From Pinus tabuliformis (Eukaryota; Streptophyta; Pinopsida; Pinales; Pinaceae), in NCBI GenBank assembly GCA_031772625.1, contig CM062813.1:766010720-766074719 (forward strand): 64,000 bases of DNA, in the 5' to 3' direction. The position numbers and the translations under genes are program-made. Each line of letters starts with the position of its first letter. Position 1 is the stretch's first letter. Below, one piece after another: positions 35,033 through 45,697 of this stretch. Below the pieces are notes generated by a model. The model saw nothing but the letters and a program-made list of their open reading frames with translations, had not been told where the DNA came from and did not search any database.

Positions 35033-35615
35033 ATGAGGATGATGCATTTTCTCCAAATCAAGATTTCAAAGAGCTCATGATGATGATGAATTTCCTTCGA
35101 TTGAGGATTTCAAAAGCACAGATAATGATGATGAATTTCCTTTGAGTGAGGATTTCAAAAGCACAAATGATGATGATGAATTTCCTTAAAGTGATGATTT
35201 CAGAGGAACAAATGAGGATGGTGAAGGGCTTCCTCCAAGCAAATATTTCAAAAGCAATGATGATGATGATGGATTTCCTCTGAGAAAGATTTTCTAAAGC
35301 ACCGATGTAAATGATGGATTTCCTCAAACTGAGGATTTCAAAAGCATTGATGATGATGATGGATATCCTCCAAGTGAGGATTTGAAAAGCACAGATGATG
35401 ATGATGAATTTCTTTCGAGTGAGGATTTCAAAAGCATAAAAAATAGTGATGAATTTCCTCTGAGTGAGGATTTCAAAATCATAGATGATGATGGTGAAGG
35501 ATTTCCTCTTAGTGAGGATTTCAACAGAGTAGACAAGGATGGTGAAGGATTTCCTTTGAGCGAGGATTTCAAAAGCATCGATGATGATGATGATGATTGG
35601 TTTTTAAGTTTTCAT
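35033..35615 (+). repeat. Acidic coding-like minisatellite (~45-bp unit, about 12 copies)
   Basis: Tandem units built on GATGATGATGAATTTCC, then TTTGAGTGAGGATTTC, then AAAAGCAC. One frame reads (D)nEFPLSEDFKS repeats and is open from 35382 to 35618 (78 codons, ending FLSFH), with stops in earlier units (for example TTCCTTAAAG near 35185). It is either a fossil of an acidic repeat protein or a minisatellite that happens to be in frame. Upstream (34900-35000) is also Glu/Asp-rich but broken. No domain is recognised. Confidence 0.6.
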
Positions 35616-35759
35616 TGAAATGGGACAAGTTGTCTTAGGCTAATATTTCAAAAGAGTTACTAATACTTTTAGCCTTTAAAATAAAAATTACTCTTAGTAT
35701 AATGACTCTTTGATTTAGATGTTCATTTTTAAAGTTTTTTTAGTCATAATATTTGGTCC

Positions 35760-36041
35760 ATAATGCCATCATTGAAATGTGTTGAAAACTTAAGGCTTTT
35801 TGCAATCATAATATTTGGGTTTAACTCCATGGTTGAAAATTGTCAAAATTTTAAGGTTTTTGGGAATCATGATATTTAATCTTTAATGCCATTGTTGAAA
35901 ATAGTAGAATTTTAGGGTTTTTCAGAGTCGTGATATTTTATTTTTAATGCTATGGATGAAAATTGTGGAAATTTTAATGTTTTTCAGAGTCATGATATTT
36001 TATCTTTAATGCCATGGATGAAAATTGTTGAAATTTTCACT
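35760..36041. repeat. 62-bp tandem repeat, about 4.5 units
   Basis: Each unit holds AATGCCATGGATGAAAATTG, then GTTTTTCAGAGTCATGATAT, with a period of 61-62 bp. The repeats begin about 145 bp after the acidic minisatellite. The rest of 34548-36718 holds no supportable gene. Confidence 0.65.
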
Positions 36042-36718
36042 CGAAAAAAAAGAGTTGATGCAACATCAACACATTTCATTTTCGTAGTGTATTTTCATGT
36101 TTCTTGTATTTTTTTGGGTTTTACTATCATTGCTTAAAAAATGTTAAAATTTCACCTTGATAAAAAAAAAAAATCGTTGATGACATCAAAACTTTTCGTT
36201 TTCAGGGTTTTTTTCATGTTTTTTATGTAAATATAGTGGGTTTTTGGTCTAGATTTCTCATTTTCAGGTTACAGTTCTAAATAAGTTGGTAAATTTGTTA
36301 TAGTTGGGTTGTCTCTTCTTTGGGATTATTTCTTGGAATAAGGTTGATATATTAGTGAGTTATCAATTTAATTTAAATAAAATATTTAGAGTGTTTTTTG
36401 TTTTTGTTTGAATGAAGTATTGTTTATTTTTTATTTATTTGACAACAATATAAGACACATTAAAAGTTTTCTTGAGCATATAATTAGAATGGTGGTTTGT
36501 GTAATTGTTGGACATCTAATTCATTACGGTTGGTGTGGAGGAATTACAATAGTCGTTGAAGTCCAAGCGACCTCTTGGAAGATCAAAACCAAGGGTCAGA
36601 AAACTATGTATTACTATGTACATATTGTGAGTAGAATGAAATCACATGATTTTATCTAAATTCTTCCTATTACATTTTTTGTGTTTAACCTGGTATTAGA
36701 GTAAGTGTACACCTTCCT

Positions 36719-39110
36719 GTTGACGGTGTTGGAAATCCGTCAATCAAGGGGGTCTCCCCGATGTGAAGTCCCAATTGGACCTCACACCATTTTGAGTAGG
36801 AGCTCCATTCGGAGTATTAACCCAACAGCCATGTATCCTTGTAGATTTACCTCGGCTACAAAGTTCAACACAACAGAGTAATACACATGTATTTTCAAAT
36901 CAACAAGTGAGTATGCCTTGTGAATTTTTTAGCTGCGAAAAGTATCAATGTCCTTCAACCAAAAGGGAAGAGAAAAATGGGCCCTTTAAAAACAAGTAAT
37001 AATACTAATATAAAAAAGGCACATGAGCATATACATATGAATCAATCATTGATCAACCAATGAAATAGTTCACAAGGAAGCAATGGTTGTTAAACACAAT
37101 ACAACACACCTTCAAAAAGATAAGTACCAAAGCCACCGAAATAGTTCAATTTCCTTAGTACATATGAAAACAACATACATCACAAAAATTCAAAGAATAG
37201 TCTTACAATATTCACGACATATGCATGAAAGTGTGTTGGCTCAACGAGCTTCTGAATTAAGTAAAAGTTCCAAGATACATCAAGACAATGAACACCACTA
37301 ACCCCAATAGTGGAGCATTAGAGCAATCACTCACTCCTCCAAAACAACTATCTTCTTCTCAAAAGCCTAGTAGGAGGAGCTAAGGTGAAAATTCATTTAC
37401 ATGAGTAATGAGGGTGTATATATAACAAATGGGTGATCCATCACCTTCCTTGTGACTCTTTGACTACCCTCATGATTGTTTGACTATGGTTTGACTTCTT
37501 ATGACCTTTCGACTTCCTACATGACCTTTCACATTACATAGATGTCTCTTCGACCTTCAATTTACATTCCAATTTTCCAATCTAGAATTTACTTAATCTA
37601 CGAAATGATGTGGAACATGATGACTTGTGATAGGACATGACATGACACTGATGACATGGGTTGCATGATGATGTGGCAGTGTCAAGTTGTCCTTGCTATT
37701 TTTCCTTTAATAAAGATGTATCCAATACTTTGTCTTCGTGAAAGATATAATTTGTTCTTCATATCCACCCTCCAAAGGGATGTGAATCAGTATGGAGTTT
37801 TCATGCGGTCATGACCTTTGATCTTCTCTTGTATTTTGGTGTTGCTTCGTATTCTCGCATGTTGATCATCTTATCTCTTTAGCTCTTTAGCTCCCTAGGT
37901 GTCTTATAGCATGGTTTGCTTCTCCTTTTCATCCATCATCATCCCATCGTGATAAAATAGGGTACCTACAACTAAAACCACTCATGACAAGCCAACATCA
38001 TTCCAAAAACTCTTAATCTGGCATGCTTCATAAAATCACTTGTTAGGATTGGAACTGGGTAACTGATTGAGTGACTAACTTAGGGATTGCACAGTTCCAA
38101 AGGTCAAGGTATGGGACTGAGGCTTGAGATTGCGCAATGCATAGTTCAGGATGGCTAGGGCCAAATTATTAAGCATTTGAGGGGCTCAAGAGCTCAAGAC
38201 AGGGGCTTGAGGATTGAGGTTCCCCAATCTGTAGTTCTAGAAGGGTTGACTCAAGGGACTATGCAGTTGAGGGACTCGGGAGGTCAATCTTGAGGCTTGA
38301 GTTTTGAGGTTACCCAATGCAAAGTTTTGAGAGGCCAAGCTAAGTGACTTCACATTTGAGGGGCTCAAGAGCTCAAGGTTGAGGTTTGAAGCTTGGAGTT
38401 GCCTAATGCGCAGTTCTAGTAGGAGAACAAGCTAAGAGATTGCGTGGTTGATGGATTTAAGAGCTCACTCTTGGGTCTTGAGGCTTGAAGTTTCACAATG
38501 CAAAATTCTGGAGAGAGGATAGTCTAATGGATTGTGAAATTATGCAGCTCAAGGTGTCATGCTAGAATCTTGAGGCTTGACACTACGTAGTGTGCAATTA
38601 AGGCTGACTGGGAGGCATAAATTGTGCAATTGTGGAGCTCAAGGGTAAAAGCTAGGAACTGTGACTACACAATGCATAGTTCCAAGAGGAAAGATCAGGG
38701 CTTGAGGATTAATACTATGAAATTCAAAATTCAGGGAGGTTGAGTGAGGTCAAATTGTCCGAGAGTGAAATTTTATGGATGAGGCTAAGTGTGGAATCAA
38801 TGAGACCATAATGAACAAGTACAAAATGTGAACATGATCACATAATTAAAACAATTGAAGACACAAGATTGATCACTCAGAAAACATGAACATTATTCTT
38901 CCTTGAATGTGATGACATTGCGAAGACTTTCCCCAAGTGCAACACCAAAGGTACACTTTGCGATGACACTTGTGTGACAGTGCATAAAACTTTGGGAATG
39001 AGTGTAAAACATGTCTAGATGACTAAAGGAACACATAAACACCAAAATTACCCTTTAAAACAAGACAAAACTGCACACGATAAGTGACACTTCCCATGCA
39101 GAACAAGGAT
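36719..39110. repeat. Unclassified dispersed repeat P, copy 1
   Basis: From about 37286 it matches a second copy that is itself split (45562-45697 joined to 58109-59525). Shared blocks are GAACACCACTA, TAGGAGGAGC, CTTGTGACTCTT, the 'tgcacaatgcacagttc' repeats, TTTCCCCAAGTG, GGTACACTTTGCGA and ACATGTCTAGATGA. Non-coding. A primer-site-like TGGTATTAGAGT lies just upstream (36691-36702) but no LTR end precedes it, so I do not assign P to a class. Confidence 0.6.
38110..38745. repeat. ~89-bp degenerate tandem repeat inside P
   Basis: Seven to eight units, each holding GGCTTGAGG, then a core like GCACAATGCACAGTTC, then a purine run. Cores fall near 38135, 38222, 38310, 38402, 38492 and 38670, about 89 bp apart. 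A shorter array of the same unit lies at 58800-59165 in P copy 2. Confidence 0.6.
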
Positions 39111-39588
39111 GGGTAAACAAGGATGCAGAGATGAAGGTAACAAAACAATGCAAAATTAGATTTACTATTAGTGTTGATTTTATCGATGAAGTAGATTTGG
39201 ATGTGGTTCCCCTTGATGTATGTGGAGTCATGTTTGGGAGTCCATACATGTACATGCGTGATGCAATATTCATGAGGAGAGCCAACTAGTACCGTCTCAT
39301 CAAGGATGGAAAATCGTTCATCATCAACATGCACAAAGGAAAGTAAAAAATTTCACTGGTAAGTGCCAACCAGACCAAGAAATTGATCAGCTCCAGCAAG
39401 AAGTATGTTTTATTGTTTTTAAGAGAAAGTCAGTATGAAGAGGAGTCAATAAGAGGGAAGGAATCCTTGGAGGGGTGTACTAAGAAAAAAAACAATAATT
39501 GGAGGAGTTTTTATAGGCATACTTGATGTGTTCTAAGAACCTAAGGAGTTTGAGAAGATTCTTCGGCGAAAATCACATTGAGATGCTT

Positions 39589-39638
39589 TTGTCGACGCGT
39601 TTCGAGCCAACCAGTGTGGTTCATCGTCAGGACAAGTT
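39589..39638 (-). ncRNA. Hammerhead-ribozyme-like motif
   Basis: On the - strand, in order: stem I 5' strand TTGTC (39631-39635), core box CTGACGA (39624-39630), a stem II region with AACCA/TGGTT, core box GAAA (39600-39603), a very short stem III (ACG/CGT), cleavage triplet GTC (39594-39596), and stem I 3' strand GACAA (39589-39593), fully complementary to the first strand. Boxes, order, cleavage triplet and stem I all fit. The first base pair of stem II next to the core (T against C) does not, so activity is doubtful. The very short stem III resembles Penelope-type hammerheads that work as dimers. Confidence 0.55.
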
Positions 39639-39695
39639 GAATGAATAGATCCTGCTTTGCATATTAAATAGATAGGGCAAAACATCTAACGGCTA

Positions 39696-39703
39696 TATTT
39701 ATA
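39696..39703 (-). promoter_or_regulatory. TATA box upstream of the hammerhead-like motif
   Basis: TATAAATA on the - strand, about 58 bp before the start of the motif, in an otherwise AT-rich segment. It would place a transcription start just before or within stem I. Confidence 0.4.
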
Positions 39704-41345
39704 GAACAGGAAACGACTATATTGACAATGGCTAGATTTGACCGCGAAACAGCTAGTTTGAACTTGATAAGGGGTATAAACTTTATTTAATTAAATAAGT
39801 TAATTCAGTTATTTATATTCTTATTAAAATAAATGTAAATGGACCATTTTATAGTTATAAATATATATTAAAATAAGTAAATTATAAAATAAATTAATTT
39901 AAAATTGTTAGTTATCAAAATTATTATATATAAATACTAGTTAGTTATTTCCACCTAAGAGAGAAGTGGAGCACAAGATCCAGCTATTTCCAGACTCCCC
40001 ATTACCAAATACTGGCTTGTATAGGTAGTTTGTTATAGAAGCAAGTGAGGTGAAGAAACTGTTGCAACAGCTACTGGAACAACGTGTCATTCGACTGAGT
40101 ACATCACCTTGTGGGTCACCCATCATCATTGTGCCAAAAAAGGACGGGACTTGGTGGATGTGTATAGATTATAGGGCGTTGAATAAAATCATGCTCAAGA
40201 ATAGATACCCCCTACCTAGGATAGACGATCTACAAGATCAGTTGCACCAAGAAAATTATTTCACCAAGAAGGAATTGAAGCTTGGATATCACCAGGTTCG
40301 AGTCAAAGAAGAAGAACATGGAAGACCATCTTCAAAACTAGGAAAGGTTTGTATGAGTGGATAGTTATGCCATTTAGCCTATGTCATGCACCAGCTACAT
40401 TTATGAGATTAATGAATGATATAATACGCTGTTTTATAGATTCATTTATTATTTTCTATTTGGATGATATACTAATATATAGTGCTACTTGGGAGGATCA
40501 TATTTCACATTTGACATAGGTACTGGAAACATTGAAGAAGCACCAGCTGCTAGAAAATCTCAAGAAGTGCAAGTTTGCATAGTAGTCCATGGTGTATATG
40601 GGGTATGTGATCGATGGAGGAGAGTTGAATATAGATCCTTCCAAGATGGAGGCCATCATCAAATGGTTGATGCCTACTAATTTTTCTGAGGTCAGGAGTT
40701 TCATTGGGGCAACACAATACTTGAGGAAATTCATAGCCTTGTTTTCAGCGGTAGTAGCATCGGTCCACGCCATAAAAACAAGTTGCAAGAGTTTCTAGTG
40801 GGGAAATGGTTATGAAAGGGATTTCGAAGAGCTAAAGAAGAAGATCATCCAAGCACCAACTTTGGAATTACCAAACTTGCAATGACCCTTTGAAGTGGAG
40901 ACAGATGTGAGTGGATATGCTATGGGATTTGTCTTGATGCAGGGAGGAAGGCATGGATGCTACCATTCTGAAGTATTTCATGAAGAAATCCTCAACTACC
41001 CTAGTTACAATAAAGAGGTCTATGCCATGGTGCAAGTTGTGAAGAAGTGGAAGCACTATCTGATGGGAAAGGAGATAATAATCCACATAGAACACCAACT
41101 GTTACAATACTTGCAGGCCCAAAGTAAGCTACAACAGACCAGGCATTACAAGTGGATGGGGTTTTTACAAAAGTTTAATTTTGTGATCAAGTATAAGAAG
41201 GGAAACACAAATAAGTTGGTAGATATGCTTTCAAGGCCACCCACATCAAAGATTACAACTTTAGGGTCTCTTATACACATGAAGCCATTCACCCATGATG
41301 CATACAAAGAGGCATATTCAAACTATGAGGAATTTAAGGTTGACT

Positions 41346-44300
41346 CGGAACACATCAACACAAAAATTACCCTTTAAAACAAGAAACAACTCCACTTTAC
41401 ATGATAAGTGACACTTCCCATTCAGAACAAGGATGTAGAGATGAATGTAACAAAACAATGAAAAATTAGATTTTCTATTAGTGTTGATTTTATTGTTGAA
41501 GTAGATCTGGATGTGGTTCACCTTGATGTATGTTGAGTCATGTTTGGGAGTCCATACATGTACATATGCGATGCAATATTCATGAGGAAAGCCAACCAGT
41601 ACTGTCTCATCAAGGATGGAAAATCATTCATCATCAACACACACAAAGGCAAGTAAAAAATTTCACTAGTAAGTGCCAACCAGGCCAAGAAATTGATCAG
41701 TTTCAGCAAGAAGTATGTTTTATTGTTTTTAAGAGAAAGTTAGTATGAAGAGGAGTCAATAAGAGGTAAGGAATCCTTGGAGGGTTGTACTAATAAACAA
41801 AAACAATAATTGGAGGAGTTTTTACAGGCATACTTGATGTGTTTTGAGAACCTAAAGGGTTTCTACCTAAGAGAGAAGTGGAGCACGAGATCCAACTATT
41901 GCCAGACTCCCAATTACCATATATTGACTTGTATAGGTAGTTTGTTATAGAAGCAAGTGAGGTGAAGAAACTGTTGCAGCAGTTGCTAGAACAGGGTGTC
42001 ATTCGACTAAGTACATCACCTTGTGGGTCACCATTCATCATTATGCCAAAAAAGGAAGGGACTTGGCGGATGTGTATAGATTACAACGCGTTGAATAAAA
42101 TAATGCTCAAGAATAGATACCCCATGCCCAGGATAGACGATCTACTAGATCAGTTACATCAAGAAAATTATTTTGCCAAGATGGACTTGAAGTTTGAATA
42201 TCACCAAGTTTGAGTCAAAGAAGAAGATACATGGAAGACCGCCTTCAAAACTAGGAAAGATCTGTATGAGTGGATAGTTATGCCATTTGGCCTATGTCAC
42301 GCACCAGCTAAATTTAAGAGATTAGTGAATGATATATTGTGCTCTTTTATAGATTCATTTATTATTGTCCATCTGGATGATATACTAATATACAGTGCTA
42401 CTTGGGAGGAGCATATTTCACATTTGACATACGTACTGAAAATATTGAAGAAGCACCAACTGCTAGAAAATATCAATAAGTGCGAGTTTTCACAGTAGTC
42501 CTTGGTGTATAGAGAGTATGTGATCGATGGAGGAGAGTTGAATATAGATCCTTCCAAGATGGAGGCCATCATCAAATGGACGGTGCCTACTAATGTTTAT
42601 GAGGTCAGGAGTTTCATTGGGGAAACACAGTACTTGAGGAAATTCATAGCCTTGTTTTCAGTGGTAGCAGCACCAGTTCACACCATAACAACAAGTTGCA
42701 AGATTTTCCAGTGGGGAAATGATTACCAAAGGAATTTTGAAGAGCTAAAGAAGAATATCAGCCAAGCACTAGTTTTGGCGTTACCAAACTTGCAACGACC
42801 CTTTGAAGTGTAGATATATGTGAGTGGATATGCTATGGGAGTTGTCTTGATGTAGGGAGGAAGGTATATATTCAACCATTTTGAAGTATTTCATGGGGAA
42901 ATCCTTAACTACCATACCTAAGATAAATAGGTCTATGCCATGGTGCAAGTTGTGAAGATGTGGAAACATTATCTGATGGGAAAGGAGACAATAATCCACA
43001 ATAGATCACCAATTGAATACTTGTAGGCCCAGAGTAAGCTACGACAAACCAGGCATTACAAATGGATGGGGTTTTTATAATAGTTTCATTTTGTGACCAA
43101 GTATAAGAATGGCAACAAAAATAAGTTATTCGATATGCTTTCAAGGCCACCCACATCAAAGATTACAATTTTGGGGACTCTTATTCAAAAGATGAGTCGG
43201 ATTCATGTGCACGATGGCGACAACACCATTGACTACCATCTCTAGGATGGGTTACTCTACAAGATGGGTAAGCTATGTGTTCCTTAAGGTTAACATTTGT
43301 AGATGATTAGAGAGGTTCACACCACCAAGGTTGTAGGGCACTTTGGTGTGGGGAAAATCGTGGCTAACTTGCAGAGGTATGTGTACTGGCCCAAGATGCA
43401 AGAGCAGGTAGCTAGGTTCATAAGAGGATGCACTATTTTTTGTACCAGCAAGCCTAGAAATAGGAAACATGGTCTATATCTTCCCTTACCTATACCTACT
43501 CATCCTTGGGAAATAATTTCCATGGACTTTGTGGGAGGTTTACCAAAAACCAGGAAAGGACAGGACTACCTGTTTGTGGTAGTTGACACATTGAACAAGA
43601 TGTATGTTCTGATGCCCCGTAAAAAGATCATCAATAGACAAGAAACAATAAACTTTTTATTTGGACAGGTTTGGGTGCACTTTGGGATACCAAGGAGCAT
43701 CATCTCAGATAGGGACACCATATTTCTTAGTGCATTCTGGACTACATTGTGGGAGAATATGGACACAAAGTCGAAGAGGTCTACAACATTCCATCCACAG
43801 AAAAATGGGCAGATAGAAGTAGTCAATAGGACTTTGGTGCAACTTCTGAGGGGATACAACTAGAAGCATCCGAAGACCTGGGATGAAAATATGGTATAGA
43901 TACATCATTATTATAATAGAGCAGTCCACACTTCTACATGAAAGTCCCCATTTGAGACTTGTTTTGGATATTTTCCACCTTCACTTTTGGATGTTGCATA
44001 TGGGCAACAAGGAGGAGTGAGGGAAGATCTTACATGAAATGATTTGAGGGCTGAAAAAATTATAGAGAAGATTAGGAAAATCCATCTACAGGTATAGGAA
44101 ACACTGCAGAAGTCATAGGAGAAGTATAATGCTAGGCATGATCAGCATAGAACAGAGAAATTATTCAAGGTGGGAGACAAAGTATGGCTATAATTGAAAA
44201 AGGAGAGGCTGCAGGAGATCGGTAAGAAAATCAAGGCTCTAATGTATGGTGCCTTTGAGATACTGGAAAAGGTGGGTGATAATGCCTATTAACTTAGCTT

Positions 44301-44632
44301 ACCACCATATATGCACATTTAATCTGTTTTGAATGTAGAGAATTTGAAACTCTATGAGCCTTCCATGCTTAGAGATTAGGAATAGGAATAGGTCCTACCT
44401 TCTGTGGAGTATTTGCCACCAGAGGCTCAGGCAGAGTTGACAGAAGATATAGTTTTGTAGAAGAGGTTCAGAACTACAAGACAGGGGAAACATGACCTTT
44501 GGTAGATTGGGTTGAAGCGACAACTTCCAGGGAAAGCTAAATGGTACACCAGAGAGAAGGTGGAGGACAAATTTCCTCACCTCATTCAGTAAAATATTTT
44601 GGGGGCCAAAAGCTTCCCAAAATTGGGAGGTG
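41346..44632 (+). pseudogene. Gypsy D pol remnant, unit 2 (protease to chromodomain-like tail)
   Basis: It repeats the protease and RT of unit 1 (KKLLQQLLEQGVIRLSTSPC at about 41965, KMDLKFEYHQV). Its catalytic motif reads HLDD instead of YLDD (about 42370). After RNase H it continues where unit 1 stops: HVHDGDNTIDYHL, then integrase 43303-43863 with HTTKVVGHFG, a zinc pair spaced CTIFC (one residue longer than usual), and catalytic MDFVGG, SDRDTIF and QIEVVNRT. A chromodomain-like end with LKRQLPGKAKWYTREKVE lies near 44515-44565. Stops and shifts occur throughout. About 20 residues are missing between RNase H and integrase relative to unit 1's own tail. Confidence 0.82.
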
Positions 44633-45561
44633 TGATCCGAATTGGATCATTATATTTTTTGTCATCCATCTCGATGCATTTGGAGTGGAAAAAGTGGAGG
44701 AATAATCTCACGAAACCATTTTTACCAACGAGACCCAGTTTGGCGAAACGTGGTCTCACACCTTCCTAGAGCATTTTGAGGCATCAACAGAGGTTTTTTG
44801 GGGGTAAAAATTTTCTTCTTTAGTGTAACACTATTTTATCCTATTCTGCACACAAATCCATTTCAAACGGCATAATAAGCGTGTCAATCGGAGTCCATAT
44901 GAAAAAGTTATGTCACTAAGAAGTTGACCTTCCTATTTTCACATCTATAGTTCAAGAGGACGCCACATCAACCCCCTTTATTTACGGAAAAGGGGATAAC
45001 CACTTGTTTTTGATGTAAAATACTATAAAAGGGTCTATATGTTAACTCTAGTTTGGAATTCATGTAGTCAAAATTAACCACTAGTAGGCTACCAAGCTGT
45101 GTTATAACCAGGCCATTAGGAGGAAGAGGCAATCCATTCTTTCGAGAGAATTTTGTTCCATAAATGAGAAAAGATAACCAGGAGAGATAGGAAGTAGAGA
45201 ACATAGAGAGGATCTATGCATTGTAGCATCCAACAGCCCACATGCACTACTTCTTTGTACCTGCAACCATATTTCAAGACATAGAAAGAGAGCGAAGTGA
45301 CCTCACCTTCTAGCTGGGTTTTCTCCTGAAAGGGTTTCCCAGAGAGCATATCTTGTGTCTTATGTGTGTGTGAGCTTATTTTATCATTCTCTACTTTTCT
45401 ACATAATTTATATTCGCATGAATGCACTCATTACAGTTAAATCCATAGATCTTAAAGTTTCATAAATTGTAATAGTGTAAAATTTTAGTATTTTAGTATA
45501 TTATTATTAGATCTGTTGTGATGAACTGCCCAGTGGAATATCCACGGTAGTTTACGGATCA
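44633..45561 (+). repeat. 3' LTR of gypsy D (929 bp)
   Basis: It begins TGATCCG after a purine-rich GGGAGGTG and ends CGGATCA, a perfect 7-bp terminal inverted repeat. A TATA box CTATAAAAG lies at about 45023-45031. No matching 5' LTR is in the window, so D is 5'-truncated or rearranged. Confidence 0.75.
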
Positions 45562-45697
45562 ATAGTGAACACCACTAGCTCTAATATTGGAGCATTATAG
45601 AAACCACTTGCACCTCCAAAAGAACTATCTTCCTCTCTGATGCTTGATAGGAGGAGCCAAGGTGAAAAGTATTTTGCATGAGCTATGAGTGTGTATA
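45562..45697. repeat. Repeat P, copy 2, left piece
   Basis: It matches 37286-37421 (GAACACCACTAGC, AGGAGGAGCCAAGGTGAAAA, ATGAGTGTGTATA). It ends at the insertion of element G and resumes at 58109. Confidence 0.75.

Larger units (their letters stand above)
39551..39950 (-). mobile_element. ~400-bp insertion in D unit 1, possibly a Penelope-type or retrozyme LTR fragment
   Basis: Unit 2 at 41845-41860 reads straight from AACCTAAAGGGTTT into CTACCTAAGAG, whereas unit 1 has about 400 bp between the same words. Short flanking AGTTT/TATTT words may be a worn target duplication. On the - strand the insertion shows a TATA box and, about 58 bp further on, a hammerhead-like core. A short promoter followed at once by a hammerhead is known in Penelope-like pseudo-LTRs and in plant retrozyme LTRs. 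No coding sequence is present. Confidence 0.6.
39165..41340 (+). pseudogene. Gypsy D pol remnant, unit 1 (protease to RNase H)
   Basis: The protease tail (LIKDGKSFIINMHKGK, then KKYVLLFLRES) lies at 39300-39430. The RT begins near 39955 after the 400-bp insertion (EASEVKKLLQQLLEQ, STSPCGSPIIIVPKKDGTW, CIDYRALNKI), and its catalytic YLDD is at about 40460. RNase H (YPSYNKEVYAMVQVVKKWKHYL) and a SRPPTSKI linker follow to 41260. Several stops and at least two frameshifts break it. It ends abruptly at the duplication junction, before any integrase. Confidence 0.8.
39022..41345 (+). repeat. Tandemly duplicated gypsy segment D, first unit
   Basis: A 2.3-kb segment that starts in the tail of P (ACATAAACACCAAAATTACC) and runs through protease, RT and RNase H. 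At 41346 the same start (ACATCAACACAAAAATTACC) recurs and the segment begins again. The two units are direct and adjacent. Unit 1 carries an extra 400-bp insertion (39551-39950). Confidence 0.75.

Noticed and set aside
36691..36702. A full LTR element starting with the TGGTATTAGAGT primer-like site
   Set aside because: The bases before it do not end in CA and do not match any LTR in the window.
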